Origin: Deltaproteobacteria bacterium
Lineage (GTDB): Bacteria; Desulfobacterota; Syntrophia; Syntrophales; Smithellaceae
NCBI GenBank assembly: GCA_022710585.1
Contig: JAKLGV010000001.1
Location: 1 to 64,000, forward strand
Direction: 5' to 3'
DNA length: 64,000 bases
Under the pieces are notes generated by a model. The model worked only from the letters and a program-made list of their open reading frames with translations. It did no database searches and was not told the DNA's origin. Below are positions 44,397 to 52,925 of this stretch, one piece after another. Each line of letters opens with the position of its first letter. Position 1 is the first letter of the stretch. A program made the position numbers and the translations under genes.

Positions 44397-45893
44397 TCAG
44401 GACACCCCGTTTCGTCGATTATTCCTCCGATAGGAAGACAGCCTGCCAGCGTCTTCCGGATAGGCGACGAAGTTTTCATCCAGTGTGCTGACCCGCTCCT
44501 GACGGAAAACCATTTCGAGAAAAGCGTAGAACTTCCGCTTGAATTCGCTCCAGCTTTTCACATGCAGCGTGTGATGCAGTAGAAACATCGGCCGGCAATG
44601 GTACATCACGTAGGCCTTTTTCGTCAGAAGATCAATCTCTTCATTGGTGAGCGACGTCCAGGGACGCGGCAAGGGTTTATCCTCCGCAAGACCGAGAATA
44701 TAGTCGCGCCAGTAATCGACGCCCGTTTCCCGGACCATCTGCCGCCAGTAGGGCGTCAGCGGCTTGGCGGTCAGTTTGGAAAACTGAACGTAATCGAGCT
44801 GCAACGATTTGGCAAAGCGGATCGTCTGGCTGAAGGTTTCCCGCGTCTCACCGGGAGAGCCGACCAGGAAAAAACCGAGCGCCATGATGCCGAGGCGCCG
44901 CGTCATTTCGATGGCATCGCGGATCTGCTGAAGGCTGATGCCCTTGTTGAGGCGATCCAGTATCTCCTGCACGCCCGATTCAATGCCGAAATAGATGCGC
45001 GAGCAGCCGGCCTTTTTCATCTTGCACAGCAGCGCCTCGTCCACATAATCCACCCGGGTGCGGCACGCCCATGTCACATCCAGATTGCTTTTGATCATTC
45101 CGTCGCAGATGGCATCAATTCTCCGGCGATCGACGCAGAAGTCGTAGTCAAAAAAGTCGATTTCGCGAATGTTATAGCGGGTATAGCACTCTCGGACCTC
45201 GCCAAGCACCGTCTCGGGGCTGCGCGGATTATAGGCGGTATGGCCGGCCTCACAGAACAGACATTCGTTCGGACATCCCTTGCTGGTCACCATCACGGTA
45301 AAGTTCTTTCTCTCCGTGGTGAATTCCGCGTAAAGATCGTTCGGTAGAAGATGCCGGGCGGGATTCGGGTAATCGTTAAACTTCGGCTCCGGACCGGATG
45401 GCGTCATCCTGACCAGGCCGTTTTCTTTATAAATAAGACCGGGGACATCGCCAAAACGGCGCTGCCCGGCCAGTTCCTCCAGAAGGCGCGGCAGGGTGTG
45501 ATAAGCGCTGTTGAAGCAGCCGAAATCCGGTCCGTCAACTGAAACGGATTCCTCCGGATAAACCCTCAGGTTGTATCCGCCGATGATCACGGGCACTTTG
45601 AGATTTTTTTTCAGAAAGCTTACCCATTCCAGCGTTTCGCGGAACATGTAGGTGGTCATCATGAAACCCAGGATGTCCGGTTTCCAGGCTTTCAGCCGGT
45701 CCAGAACGTCCTCTTTGGTCAGACGCAGGGTGCGGGCGTCAATGAGCAGCGCGTCGTGCCCGGCCCTTTCCGCGATCGCGCATACCCAGGCCATGGAAAG
45801 AGGAGGAAAAAGCCCGAAATACCGCTGAACAATCTTCAGGTTCTCCTCGTGCAGCTTGTATTTGAACGGATTAAAAACGCACGCAATTCTCAT
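44397..45893 (-). CDS. B12-binding radical SAM protein
   Basis: 498 residues. The N-terminal cobalamin-type domain contains P-V-I-I-G-G-Y-N near residue 98. The radical SAM motif is T-S-K-G-C-P-N-E-C-L-F-C (C-x3-C-x2-C) near residue 210, and F-G-I-E-S-G-V-Q-E-I-L follows. A C-terminal region of about 150 residues follows the core. It differs in sequence from the pair at 12384-15381. Upstream it is flanked by the LPG-synthase-like gene and downstream by the C39 cluster promoter; the substrate is unknown. Confidence 0.87.
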   Translation of the reverse strand: MRIACVFNPFKYKLHEENLKIVQRYFGLFPPLSMAWVCAIAERAGHDALLIDARTLRLTKEDVLDRLKAWKPDILGFMMTTYMFRETLEWVSFLKKNLKVPVIIGGYNLRVYPEESVSVDGPDFGCFNSAYHTLPRLLEELAGQRRFGDVPGLIYKENGLVRMTPSGPEPKFNDYPNPARHLLPNDLYAEFTTERKNFTVMVTSKGCPNECLFCEAGHTAYNPRSPETVLGEVRECYTRYNIREIDFFDYDFCVDRRRIDAICDGMIKSNLDVTWACRTRVDYVDEALLCKMKKAGCSRIYFGIESGVQEILDRLNKGISLQQIRDAIEMTRRLGIMALGFFLVGSPGETRETFSQTIRFAKSLQLDYVQFSKLTAKPLTPYWRQMVRETGVDYWRDYILGLAEDKPLPRPWTSLTNEEIDLLTKKAYVMYHCRPMFLLHHTLHVKSWSEFKRKFYAFLEMVFRQERVSTLDENFVAYPEDAGRLSSYRRNNRRNGVS

Positions 45894-46068
45894 TTCAGTT
45901 CTTCACGCATCCGGGCTTGCCGATAAAAGTTTGCCTGCCGGCATTTTTCTTCTTCATTTTGATGCTCGTAGATAACATGTAATCCGTAAATGAACAATCT
46001 ATTCATGATGTTGTATGGGCCTGTTGTTTTTATGTCCTCAGGACGTCAATTATTAAGGGGCGATTCTA

Positions 46069-47142
46069 TCAACTTTCAGGATTTCCGGCTGTCATATCCG
46101 CGTCGGCTTTTTTACTTCCCAACAGCCTGTCCAGAAAAGGCTTGACGAAGAACAATCCGAGCAGAACAGGCAGAACGCTGTCCACAAAAGTGATCAAAAG
46201 CCCCCCGGCCAATAATTGACCCGGGGCCGCGTAATCCGCGAAAAGGAACAGGACGGCAGATTCCCTGACCCCCAGCCCCCAGTACGTGAGGGGCAGATAG
46301 GCGGCCAAAATGGTCGCGGATCCCCAAAGCAACAGCGCGGCAGCCGACATCTCGATCTGGAGTGATTTTAATACGACGAAAATGATGATCAGTTTGGAGC
46401 CTTCAATGCCCAGAGAATGAAAAATGATATTTTTGATGATTGCGGGATCATATTTTTCCATCAAAAACGCGAGATCTTCCGGCAGCCGGAAATATTTTTT
46501 TAGATATCGGACCATCGATGACGGAACGCGCCGAAAACTTGAAAGAATCAGCAATAAAAAAATGGTCAGGAAAACCGCAACAAAAATCATGCTTAAAGGC
46601 CGGCCGTTGAAATGGAAGATCCCGCCGGCCGAGCAAAAAAGGATGAGCACCATCAGGCTGAAAACAGTTCCAAACAACACGGAAAAAACGCCACGGGGAT
46701 AGGAAAGATTGTGCACCTTCTTCATGTAAGCCACAATCGCCACTTCCCCGGTTTTAAAGGGAAGCACGCCTTTGACGGCATTGCACCCCATTCTGAGCAG
46801 AAGGGCTTCCCCCCACGAAAGACTGCACCCCACAAGCCTGATCATATTCTGATATCTCGCCACTGTGAAAAACACGTGGGCGAGAAGCGAAAACAGAATG
46901 CCCAGGCTCAGATATCCGATATCCGTTTGCTTCAGAACGGCCATGACATCCGCCGGATGGATCCTGGAAAAAATAACAGCCAGAATAATAATGGCCACCA
47001 GCCAGGTGAAGACAATTCTTAACACGGTCCTGAAATTGGTGATGGTTTCCCAACTGAACTTTTGCGGATTTTGAAGATTTATATTATTTTGCATGACACG
47101 GATTATATTGTAAAAAAATGAAATGGTTGCTCGCCGCAACAT
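46069..47142 (-). CDS. lysylphosphatidylglycerol synthase TM-region-like (UPF0104) membrane protein
   Basis: 357 residues with about eight membrane helices. G-C-N-A-V-K-G-V-L-P-F-K-T-G-E-V-A near residue 105 and P-L-T-Y-W-G-L-G-V-R-E-S-A near residue 295 are the hallmarks of the flippase-like part of MprF/AglD/UPF0104. There is no soluble aminoacyltransferase domain, so it may flip a lipid or lipid-sugar. ATG 47142 has GAGGG about 7 bases upstream. It is transcribed away from the TMTC-like array that begins at 47259. Confidence 0.82.
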   Translation of the reverse strand: MLRRATISFFYNIIRVMQNNINLQNPQKFSWETITNFRTVLRIVFTWLVAIIILAVIFSRIHPADVMAVLKQTDIGYLSLGILFSLLAHVFFTVARYQNMIRLVGCSLSWGEALLLRMGCNAVKGVLPFKTGEVAIVAYMKKVHNLSYPRGVFSVLFGTVFSLMVLILFCSAGGIFHFNGRPLSMIFVAVFLTIFLLLILSSFRRVPSSMVRYLKKYFRLPEDLAFLMEKYDPAIIKNIIFHSLGIEGSKLIIIFVVLKSLQIEMSAAALLLWGSATILAAYLPLTYWGLGVRESAVLFLFADYAAPGQLLAGGLLITFVDSVLPVLLGLFFVKPFLDRLLGSKKADADMTAGNPES

Positions 47143-47258
47143 AGGGAACCCTCTTTCTGATGTCAAGCGAATTCTGGCCGCAAATACCTTAGTGGTGTTT
47201 TATCGTCCATCATAAAAATGCTGAACTCGAACTGAACCTGTGATACAGGAATCAGTAA

Positions 47259-49268
47259 ATGATGATGACCAGAATCAATTTTCCAAACAGAATTTTAATC
47301 ATATATATAGCTTTGGTGGCCATTACCCTCGCTGTCTTCCTGCAGGTCCATCAACATAATTTCATCAATTTAGACGATCACGTTTATGTAGTAGGCAATA
47401 ATGAAATCCAGTCCGGAATAACGATAAAAGGCGTTCTTTGGGCTTTCACAACAAGCCATGCGCATATGTGGCATCCCCTAACGTGGCTGTCCCTGATGCT
47501 CGATTATCAGCTTTTTGGATTGAACGCCGGCGGCTATCATTTTACCAATCTGCTCTTGCATATTTTGAGCACTTTACTGCTCTTTGGGCTGCTGAACCGC
47601 ATGACGGGTGCCGTCTGGAGAAGCGCTTTTGTCGCGGCGTTGTTTGCCATCCACCCGTTGCATGTGGAAACAGTTTCCTGGGTCACCAAACGCAAGGATG
47701 TTTTGAGCGGCTTTTTCTGGATGCTGACTTTAGTTCTGTACGTCTATTACACGGAGAAGCCGGTACTGAAAAGATACCTTTTCGCTCTAGCATGTTATGC
47801 CTGTGCCGTAATGAGCAAACCTATGGTGGTCACGCTGCCGGTGATGATGATTCTTCTCGATTACTGGCCATTGTCGCGATTCGGCATCAGTATTAAAGCT
47901 AATAAAGGCAAGCTGATACTATGGCAGTTGAAGGAAAAAATACCTTTTTTTATATTATCCGTCGTCTCCGTTTTCTCCGTTTTTTACATTAGCCGGTTTC
48001 GCGGTAATCCGCTGGAAGTTGGTCCCCCTTTTACTTCCCGTCTGGCTAATGCCTTTTTTTCTTTTATGGCTTACCTGGATAAGACATTCTGGCCCCGAGA
48101 CCTGTCTTTTTTCTATCCTTTTTCCGATCAGATTCCCTTCTGGCAGGTGCTGGTTTCCGCTGTGCTGATCATTGTGATCAGCCTTGCTGTCATCATGGCG
48201 GTGAAACGCATGCCGTATCTCTTTGTCGGATGGGCATGGTACGCGATAACCATCGCCCCGGTGATCGGCATTATTTTTAACAGCGACCGAACCATGTCCG
48301 ATAACTACACTTACCTGCCTTCCATCGGAATTTTTATTATGACGGCCTGGAGCGTTCCGCTTTCTTTTCCCCGCAAAGACTGGCGTCAAAAAATTTTAAC
48401 AACGACAGGAATGGTTTTGATTGCCGTCCTGGCGCTGATGGCGTGGAAACAATGCGGTTACTGGAAAGACAGTTCTAGCATATCCCGGCACTCTTTAGAG
48501 ATAGAGCAGAACAATTATATAGCGCATAACGTTCTGGGGGCCGCACGGCTCACGGAAGGAAAGTCAGAGGAAGCCATTCGCCGGTACAGCGAATCGATTC
48601 GCCTGAAACCTGATTATGCTCATAACTATATCAGCAGAGGACACGCCTACGAAAAGCTCGGCCGGTATCAGCACGCACTGAACGATTTTAATTATGCGAT
48701 CAGCCTGACTCCTGATTCTGACGACGCCTTCAATGGTAGGGGGCTGGTTTATGTAAAGCTTGACCGGTATCAGCAGGCCCTTCATGACTTCAATCAGGCC
48801 ATCCGCCTGAACCCCGCTAAATGTGACGGCTACCTGAACAGAGCAAGGGTTTACGAAAAACTCGGTCAGTATCAGCAGGCCGTCGATGACTATGATCAGC
48901 TCATTCATCGCAATGGCACTTATGCCAACACCTATAATAACAGGGGAACGGTTTTCTATAAACTCGGCCGGTATCAGCAGGCTATCACCGATTATAACCA
49001 CGCCATCCGGCTACAGCCGGGACACGCCGATGCCTATAACAATCGGGGACTGGCTTATGGCAGGACTGGACAGTATCAGCAGGCTATCGATGATTTTGAT
49101 GAAGCCATTCGGCTGAAACCCGATTTTGCCGATGCCTATAATAACAGGGCGTATTCTCATTTCTTGCGGGGCAACAAAAATATGGGATGTCTTGAAGCCC
49201 AAAAAGCCTGTTCTCTGGGAATGTGTAAATTATTCAAATTCGCCAAAGAACAAGGACACTGCAGATGA
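47259..49268 (+). CDS. TMTC-like membrane protein with TPRs and cysteine-rich tail
   Basis: 669 residues. Ten or so membrane helices (to about residue 400) carry F-I-N-L-D-D-H-V-Y in the first outer loop, M-W-H-P-L-T-W-L-S and H-P-L-H-V-E-T-V-S-W, then K-R-K-D. About seven TPRs follow (about 415-635). The end is a cysteine motif, G-C-x5-A-C-S-L-G-M-C-K-L, then C-R. It is likely a surface-exposed protein O-glycosyltransferase; donor and target are unknown. The stretch 48943-49072 is identical to DNA in the next gene. It starts the array of five genes ending at 55872. Confidence 0.75.
   Translation: MMMTRINFPNRILIIYIALVAITLAVFLQVHQHNFINLDDHVYVVGNNEIQSGITIKGVLWAFTTSHAHMWHPLTWLSLMLDYQLFGLNAGGYHFTNLLLHILSTLLLFGLLNRMTGAVWRSAFVAALFAIHPLHVETVSWVTKRKDVLSGFFWMLTLVLYVYYTEKPVLKRYLFALACYACAVMSKPMVVTLPVMMILLDYWPLSRFGISIKANKGKLILWQLKEKIPFFILSVVSVFSVFYISRFRGNPLEVGPPFTSRLANAFFSFMAYLDKTFWPRDLSFFYPFSDQIPFWQVLVSAVLIIVISLAVIMAVKRMPYLFVGWAWYAITIAPVIGIIFNSDRTMSDNYTYLPSIGIFIMTAWSVPLSFPRKDWRQKILTTTGMVLIAVLALMAWKQCGYWKDSSSISRHSLEIEQNNYIAHNVLGAARLTEGKSEEAIRRYSESIRLKPDYAHNYISRGHAYEKLGRYQHALNDFNYAISLTPDSDDAFNGRGLVYVKLDRYQQALHDFNQAIRLNPAKCDGYLNRARVYEKLGQYQQAVDDYDQLIHRNGTYANTYNNRGTVFYKLGRYQQAITDYNHAIRLQPGHADAYNNRGLAYGRTGQYQQAIDDFDEAIRLKPDFADAYNNRAYSHFLRGNKNMGCLEAQKACSLGMCKLFKFAKEQGHCR
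48943..49072 (+). repeat. 130-bp block identical to 51146-51275
   Basis: By eye the 130 bases match exactly at an offset of 2203, within TPR-coding parts of two neighbouring paralogs. Similarity continues for about 100 bases at lower identity, and there is another near-identical stretch of about 50 bases before the stops. The N-terminal halves are far more diverged. Confidence 0.85.
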
Positions 49269-49476
49269 ACTACCCCGCCGCAAACCTCGGGAATATAACT
49301 CGAAGAGATAAACCCAAATATTAGGAAATCATTTGAGTTGATGGTCGACGTTTTATTACATTCTTGCCACTATCAAATGGTTCATCTTAACAAAATGCAT
49401 ATTTTGCGACCTCAATGATTGTGTGATACGAAAAGAAAAATAATTATTTTTGATTCATGATCATTTGGAATTTTCT

Positions 49477-51471
49477 ATGAAGAGAAAATATACATATCTC
49501 ATTGTTTTGTTTTTAATTGTTGCTTCATGCGCCGCTTTTGGGAGAATAGCATTCAATGAATTTATTATTCTTGATGACGGATCGCACATCACTAAAAACA
49601 TTTATATTCAATCAGGCTTTAATCTGGAAAGCATAAAATGGGCTTTTACATCTGTTGACACAGCTCATTGGCACCCTTTGACTTTTCTTTCCCATACCCT
49701 TGATTGGAGCCTTTTTGGTCCCAACGCCACCGGTCATCACCTTGTTAGTCTTCTTCTGCATATTGGTGCGGTTATCTTTTTGTTTCTTTTTTTAAATAAA
49801 ACCACAAATAACATCTGGTCATCAGCTTTTTGTGCAGCTCTTTTTGCTCTCCACCCGCTCCGGGTGGAATCTGTTGCCTGGGCTGCTAACCGCAAAGATG
49901 TTTTAAGCATGTTTTTTGGAATGGCCACTCTTTACACTTATGCTTTCTATGCTGAAAGCAACAGACTTCCCAGATATTTTCTTTGCTTAATATTATTTGC
50001 TTTCAGTTTGATGTCCAAACCAATCATTGTAACATTGCCTTTTGTTCTTTTGTTGCTTGACTACTGGCCATTGAGACGCTGGCCAGAAGTCACAGATAGA
50101 TCGACAAACAACAGATTGAAAATGCCGGCAAAGCTGATCTGGGAGAAAGTTCCTTTTATTGGTTTAACGATCGCCATCAGTATTGTTGCGTTCTGGACAC
50201 AAAACAAGGCCGAGCTTGTTGCTTCGATAGATTCATTACCTTTGATCACGCGCGTTGCCAACGCTATTGATTCCTATGTTGCTTATCTGGGTAAAATCTT
50301 CTGGCCGGTTAATCTGGCTATATATTATCCTTATAACTTTCATCTTCCTTTATGGAGAATTCTAATTTATGCTATCTGTCTAATAGCATTGACTTTCGCT
50401 GTCATGGCCTCCGTCAGAAAACTGCCTTTTTTATTCACAGGCTGGTTATGGTATCTGGGAACTCTCTTTCCCGTGATAGGTATCGTGCAAGTTGCAGATT
50501 ATTCAAGAACGGATCGTTATACCTATCTGCCATCCATCGGTATAGCCATCATGCTGTCGTGGACTCTTCCACTTTTATTTCCTGACAAAAAGATGCGCAA
50601 AAAGATTTTGTTTCCTGCAGCGTTGACCATTATGACCATCCTTATGGTCGTAACCTGGAAACAGTGCGGTTATTGGAAAAACGATATCGAGCTATTCAAT
50701 CACGCTTTACATGTAACAAAAGATAACTACTTCGCTCATAGCTACCTTGCACAGGCTTCAGCGAAAGATGGGAAAATAGCAGAAGCGATTGATCACTGCA
50801 ATAATACCATTCGCCTAAATCCGTATTACCCAATTGCCTGTCTTAACAGGGGGATTGCATACGCTCAACTCGGTCTTTATCAGCGCGCGCTGAACGATTT
50901 CAATCACGCAATCAGCCTGAACCCTCATTTCAGCGATGCCTTCAACAGCAGAGGGCTGGTTTATGTAAAGCTTGGCCGGCATCAGCAGGCCCTCCATGAC
51001 TTCAATCGGGCCATCAGTCTGAATCCTTCCGAATCCGACGCTTACCTCAACAGGGCAACGGTTTATGTAAAACTCGGTCAGTACCAGAAGGCTATAAATG
51101 ACTACAATCGCATCAATCCCGTTGATGCCGATGCCTTCATGAACCGGGGAACGGTTTTCTATAAACTCGGCCGGTATCAGCAGGCTATCACCGATTATAA
51201 CCACGCCATCCGGCTACAGCCGGGACACGCCGATGCCTATAACAATCGGGGACTGGCTTATGGCAGGACTGGACACTATCAGCAGGCCATCGATGATTTT
51301 GATGAAGCCATCCGACTGAAACCCAATTTTGCCGATGCATACAACAATAGAGCGTATGCTCATTTCTTGCAGAGTAACAAAAGCACGGGATGTCTTGATG
51401 CCCAAAAAGCCTGTTCTCTGGGAATGTGTAAATTATTCAAATTCGCCAAGAGTAAAAAACTGTGTCGTTAA
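49477..51471 (+). CDS. TMTC-like membrane protein with TPRs and cysteine-rich tail
   Basis: 664 residues, same layout as the 47259 gene: F-I-I-L-D-D-G-S-H in the first loop, H-W-H-P-L-T-F-L-S, H-P-L-R-V-E-S-V-A-W and N-R-K-D, about six TPRs, and the G-C-x5-A-C-S-L-G-M-C-K-L tail ending C-R. The first 1.2 kb is A/T-richer than the TPR part, which contains the 130-bp block shared with the upstream gene. ATG 49477 is preferred over the in-frame TTG at 49450. The 208-base gap before it has no gene I can see. An SGNH gene follows 14 bases on. Confidence 0.73.
   Translation: MKRKYTYLIVLFLIVASCAAFGRIAFNEFIILDDGSHITKNIYIQSGFNLESIKWAFTSVDTAHWHPLTFLSHTLDWSLFGPNATGHHLVSLLLHIGAVIFLFLFLNKTTNNIWSSAFCAALFALHPLRVESVAWAANRKDVLSMFFGMATLYTYAFYAESNRLPRYFLCLILFAFSLMSKPIIVTLPFVLLLLDYWPLRRWPEVTDRSTNNRLKMPAKLIWEKVPFIGLTIAISIVAFWTQNKAELVASIDSLPLITRVANAIDSYVAYLGKIFWPVNLAIYYPYNFHLPLWRILIYAICLIALTFAVMASVRKLPFLFTGWLWYLGTLFPVIGIVQVADYSRTDRYTYLPSIGIAIMLSWTLPLLFPDKKMRKKILFPAALTIMTILMVVTWKQCGYWKNDIELFNHALHVTKDNYFAHSYLAQASAKDGKIAEAIDHCNNTIRLNPYYPIACLNRGIAYAQLGLYQRALNDFNHAISLNPHFSDAFNSRGLVYVKLGRHQQALHDFNRAISLNPSESDAYLNRATVYVKLGQYQKAINDYNRINPVDADAFMNRGTVFYKLGRYQQAITDYNHAIRLQPGHADAYNNRGLAYGRTGHYQQAIDDFDEAIRLKPNFADAYNNRAYAHFLQSNKSTGCLDAQKACSLGMCKLFKFAKSKKLCR
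51146..51275 (+). repeat. 130-bp block identical to 48943-49072
   Basis: The second copy of the shared TPR-coding block, inside the 49477 gene. A perfect match over this length between otherwise diverged genes points to recent conversion or recombination. Confidence 0.85.
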
Positions 51472-51485
51472 ATTAAAAATCTATT

Positions 51486-52925
51486 ATGAAAAAGATTCTT
51501 ACCTATATTTTGATCGTAATGATTTTCCTGTTGGCCTGCGCAGGGGCTTTTAAACTGGGTAGTTGGCTCCGTCTTTCCGATGCCGTCAGGAACAACGTCA
51601 TCCGCCGCGAATTGGGCACTCTGATTAATGGCCAGGATATTTCCGAAAAGACATTCAATATTTATTACTTCGGCGGATCGACTATGGTGGGCGAGCCATA
51701 CAATTCAAGGTTTTCTCTTCCTCAACTGGTGTCTTATATGCTTAATGAAAAAATAGGAAAAAGGGATATACGTTATGTTAATGTAGCCCAGCCCGGCAGG
51801 AATCTGGAATATAATGTAGAGCACATGAAGTTCATTCTTGAGCATCCTCAAACATTTCATGCATCTTTATGTGTGATTTACAGCGGTCATAACGAATTTA
51901 TCGGGTATTTTATTTCAAAAAATTATGTATTGGATGTGGACGAGAGATCTTTTTTTGACCGTCCTTTACCTATTGTGGGCGGATACCCGGCGGTCATTGC
52001 CCGGTACAATCGGGCGCTGACAGAAGCGAACACACTATGCCGGGAACATCAAGTTTCTTGCATTTTTTCGACCGTAGCGGGAAATTATGGTAATTGGGAA
52101 CCCAACCGCTCAGTTTTTTCGGGATCAGAGAAAGACAAGAATAAATTTAAGCATATGATAGATCAGGGAATAGCTGCCCGTCTTTCCGGAAACAACGCCC
52201 AAGCCATATCTTATTTCCGGCAAGCACTCGATATATCTGATACGTTTGCCGAAGCGCATTATCGCCTTGCCCAAAGTTATGAAGCGCTTGGCGCGTATGC
52301 AAAAGCCTGGGAACATTATCATCAGGCAGTGGATTATGACCAAATGCCGATCAGGGCTACCAGGCAGCAGAACGATTTTATACGACGTCTTCCACAGGAT
52401 AAACGGGTGGCGGTAGTGGATATTGTGCAGGCCTTGCGCAAGAAATCACGTCATGGGATTATCGGATCAGATTTGATGATTGATGGTCATCATCCCAACT
52501 TAGAAGGATACATTGAAATTGCCTATCTCATTGCACAGCATATTTATTCAATGTTTCAGGATGGGCTGGAATTGAGTGTTGCCAAAAAAGAAGATGTCCG
52601 GAGCAGATTTCAGATAGATAAGCAGATGATGTTTCGCGTTCATATCTCCCGCGGAAGATGGTTTACAAGGACTTCAACCTTGAGATACGAACCATCCCAG
52701 CGGCTCGAGTCAGCACAAGGTCATTTTATGGAAGCCATGAAACTCGATGAAAGACGATTTGAGCCTTATCTGGGCATGGCAATGTGCTATTTTCTGAAGA
52801 AAGATTTACCAACGGCAAATCAGTATCTGTCTCAGGCTAAGGCAAGAGACAACGACAGCGTTCGGGAATATATGGCAGAACCTTGGGTGAAGCAAGTAGT
52901 AGATAGAGCAAACAGCAGAAAATGA
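51486..52925 (+). CDS. SGNH-like hydrolase with inserted TPRs, probable lipoprotein
   Basis: 479 residues. The start M-K-K-I-L-T-Y-I-L then L-L-A-C resembles a lipobox (C18). SGNH-like blocks follow: Y-F-G-G-S-T-M-V-G (block I, G-G-S rather than G-D-S), P-G-R-N-L-E-Y, Y-S-G-H-N-E-F (block III), and a C-terminal M-I-D-G-H-H-P-N with the catalytic D-x-x-H. A TPR-like segment is at about residues 220-285 and another near 405-465. It would act on acyl groups of glycans at the surface. Its stop overlaps the next TMTC-like gene by 4 bases. Confidence 0.65.
   Translation: MKKILTYILIVMIFLLACAGAFKLGSWLRLSDAVRNNVIRRELGTLINGQDISEKTFNIYYFGGSTMVGEPYNSRFSLPQLVSYMLNEKIGKRDIRYVNVAQPGRNLEYNVEHMKFILEHPQTFHASLCVIYSGHNEFIGYFISKNYVLDVDERSFFDRPLPIVGGYPAVIARYNRALTEANTLCREHQVSCIFSTVAGNYGNWEPNRSVFSGSEKDKNKFKHMIDQGIAARLSGNNAQAISYFRQALDISDTFAEAHYRLAQSYEALGAYAKAWEHYHQAVDYDQMPIRATRQQNDFIRRLPQDKRVAVVDIVQALRKKSRHGIIGSDLMIDGHHPNLEGYIEIAYLIAQHIYSMFQDGLELSVAKKEDVRSRFQIDKQMMFRVHISRGRWFTRTSTLRYEPSQRLESAQGHFMEAMKLDERRFEPYLGMAMCYFLKKDLPTANQYLSQAKARDNDSVREYMAEPWVKQVVDRANSRK

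Noticed and set aside
48564-49072. The regular TPR-coding repeats as a CRISPR-like array
   Set aside because: Repeats are about 102 bases in register with 34-residue TPR units and are translated; there are no unique spacers and no cas genes.
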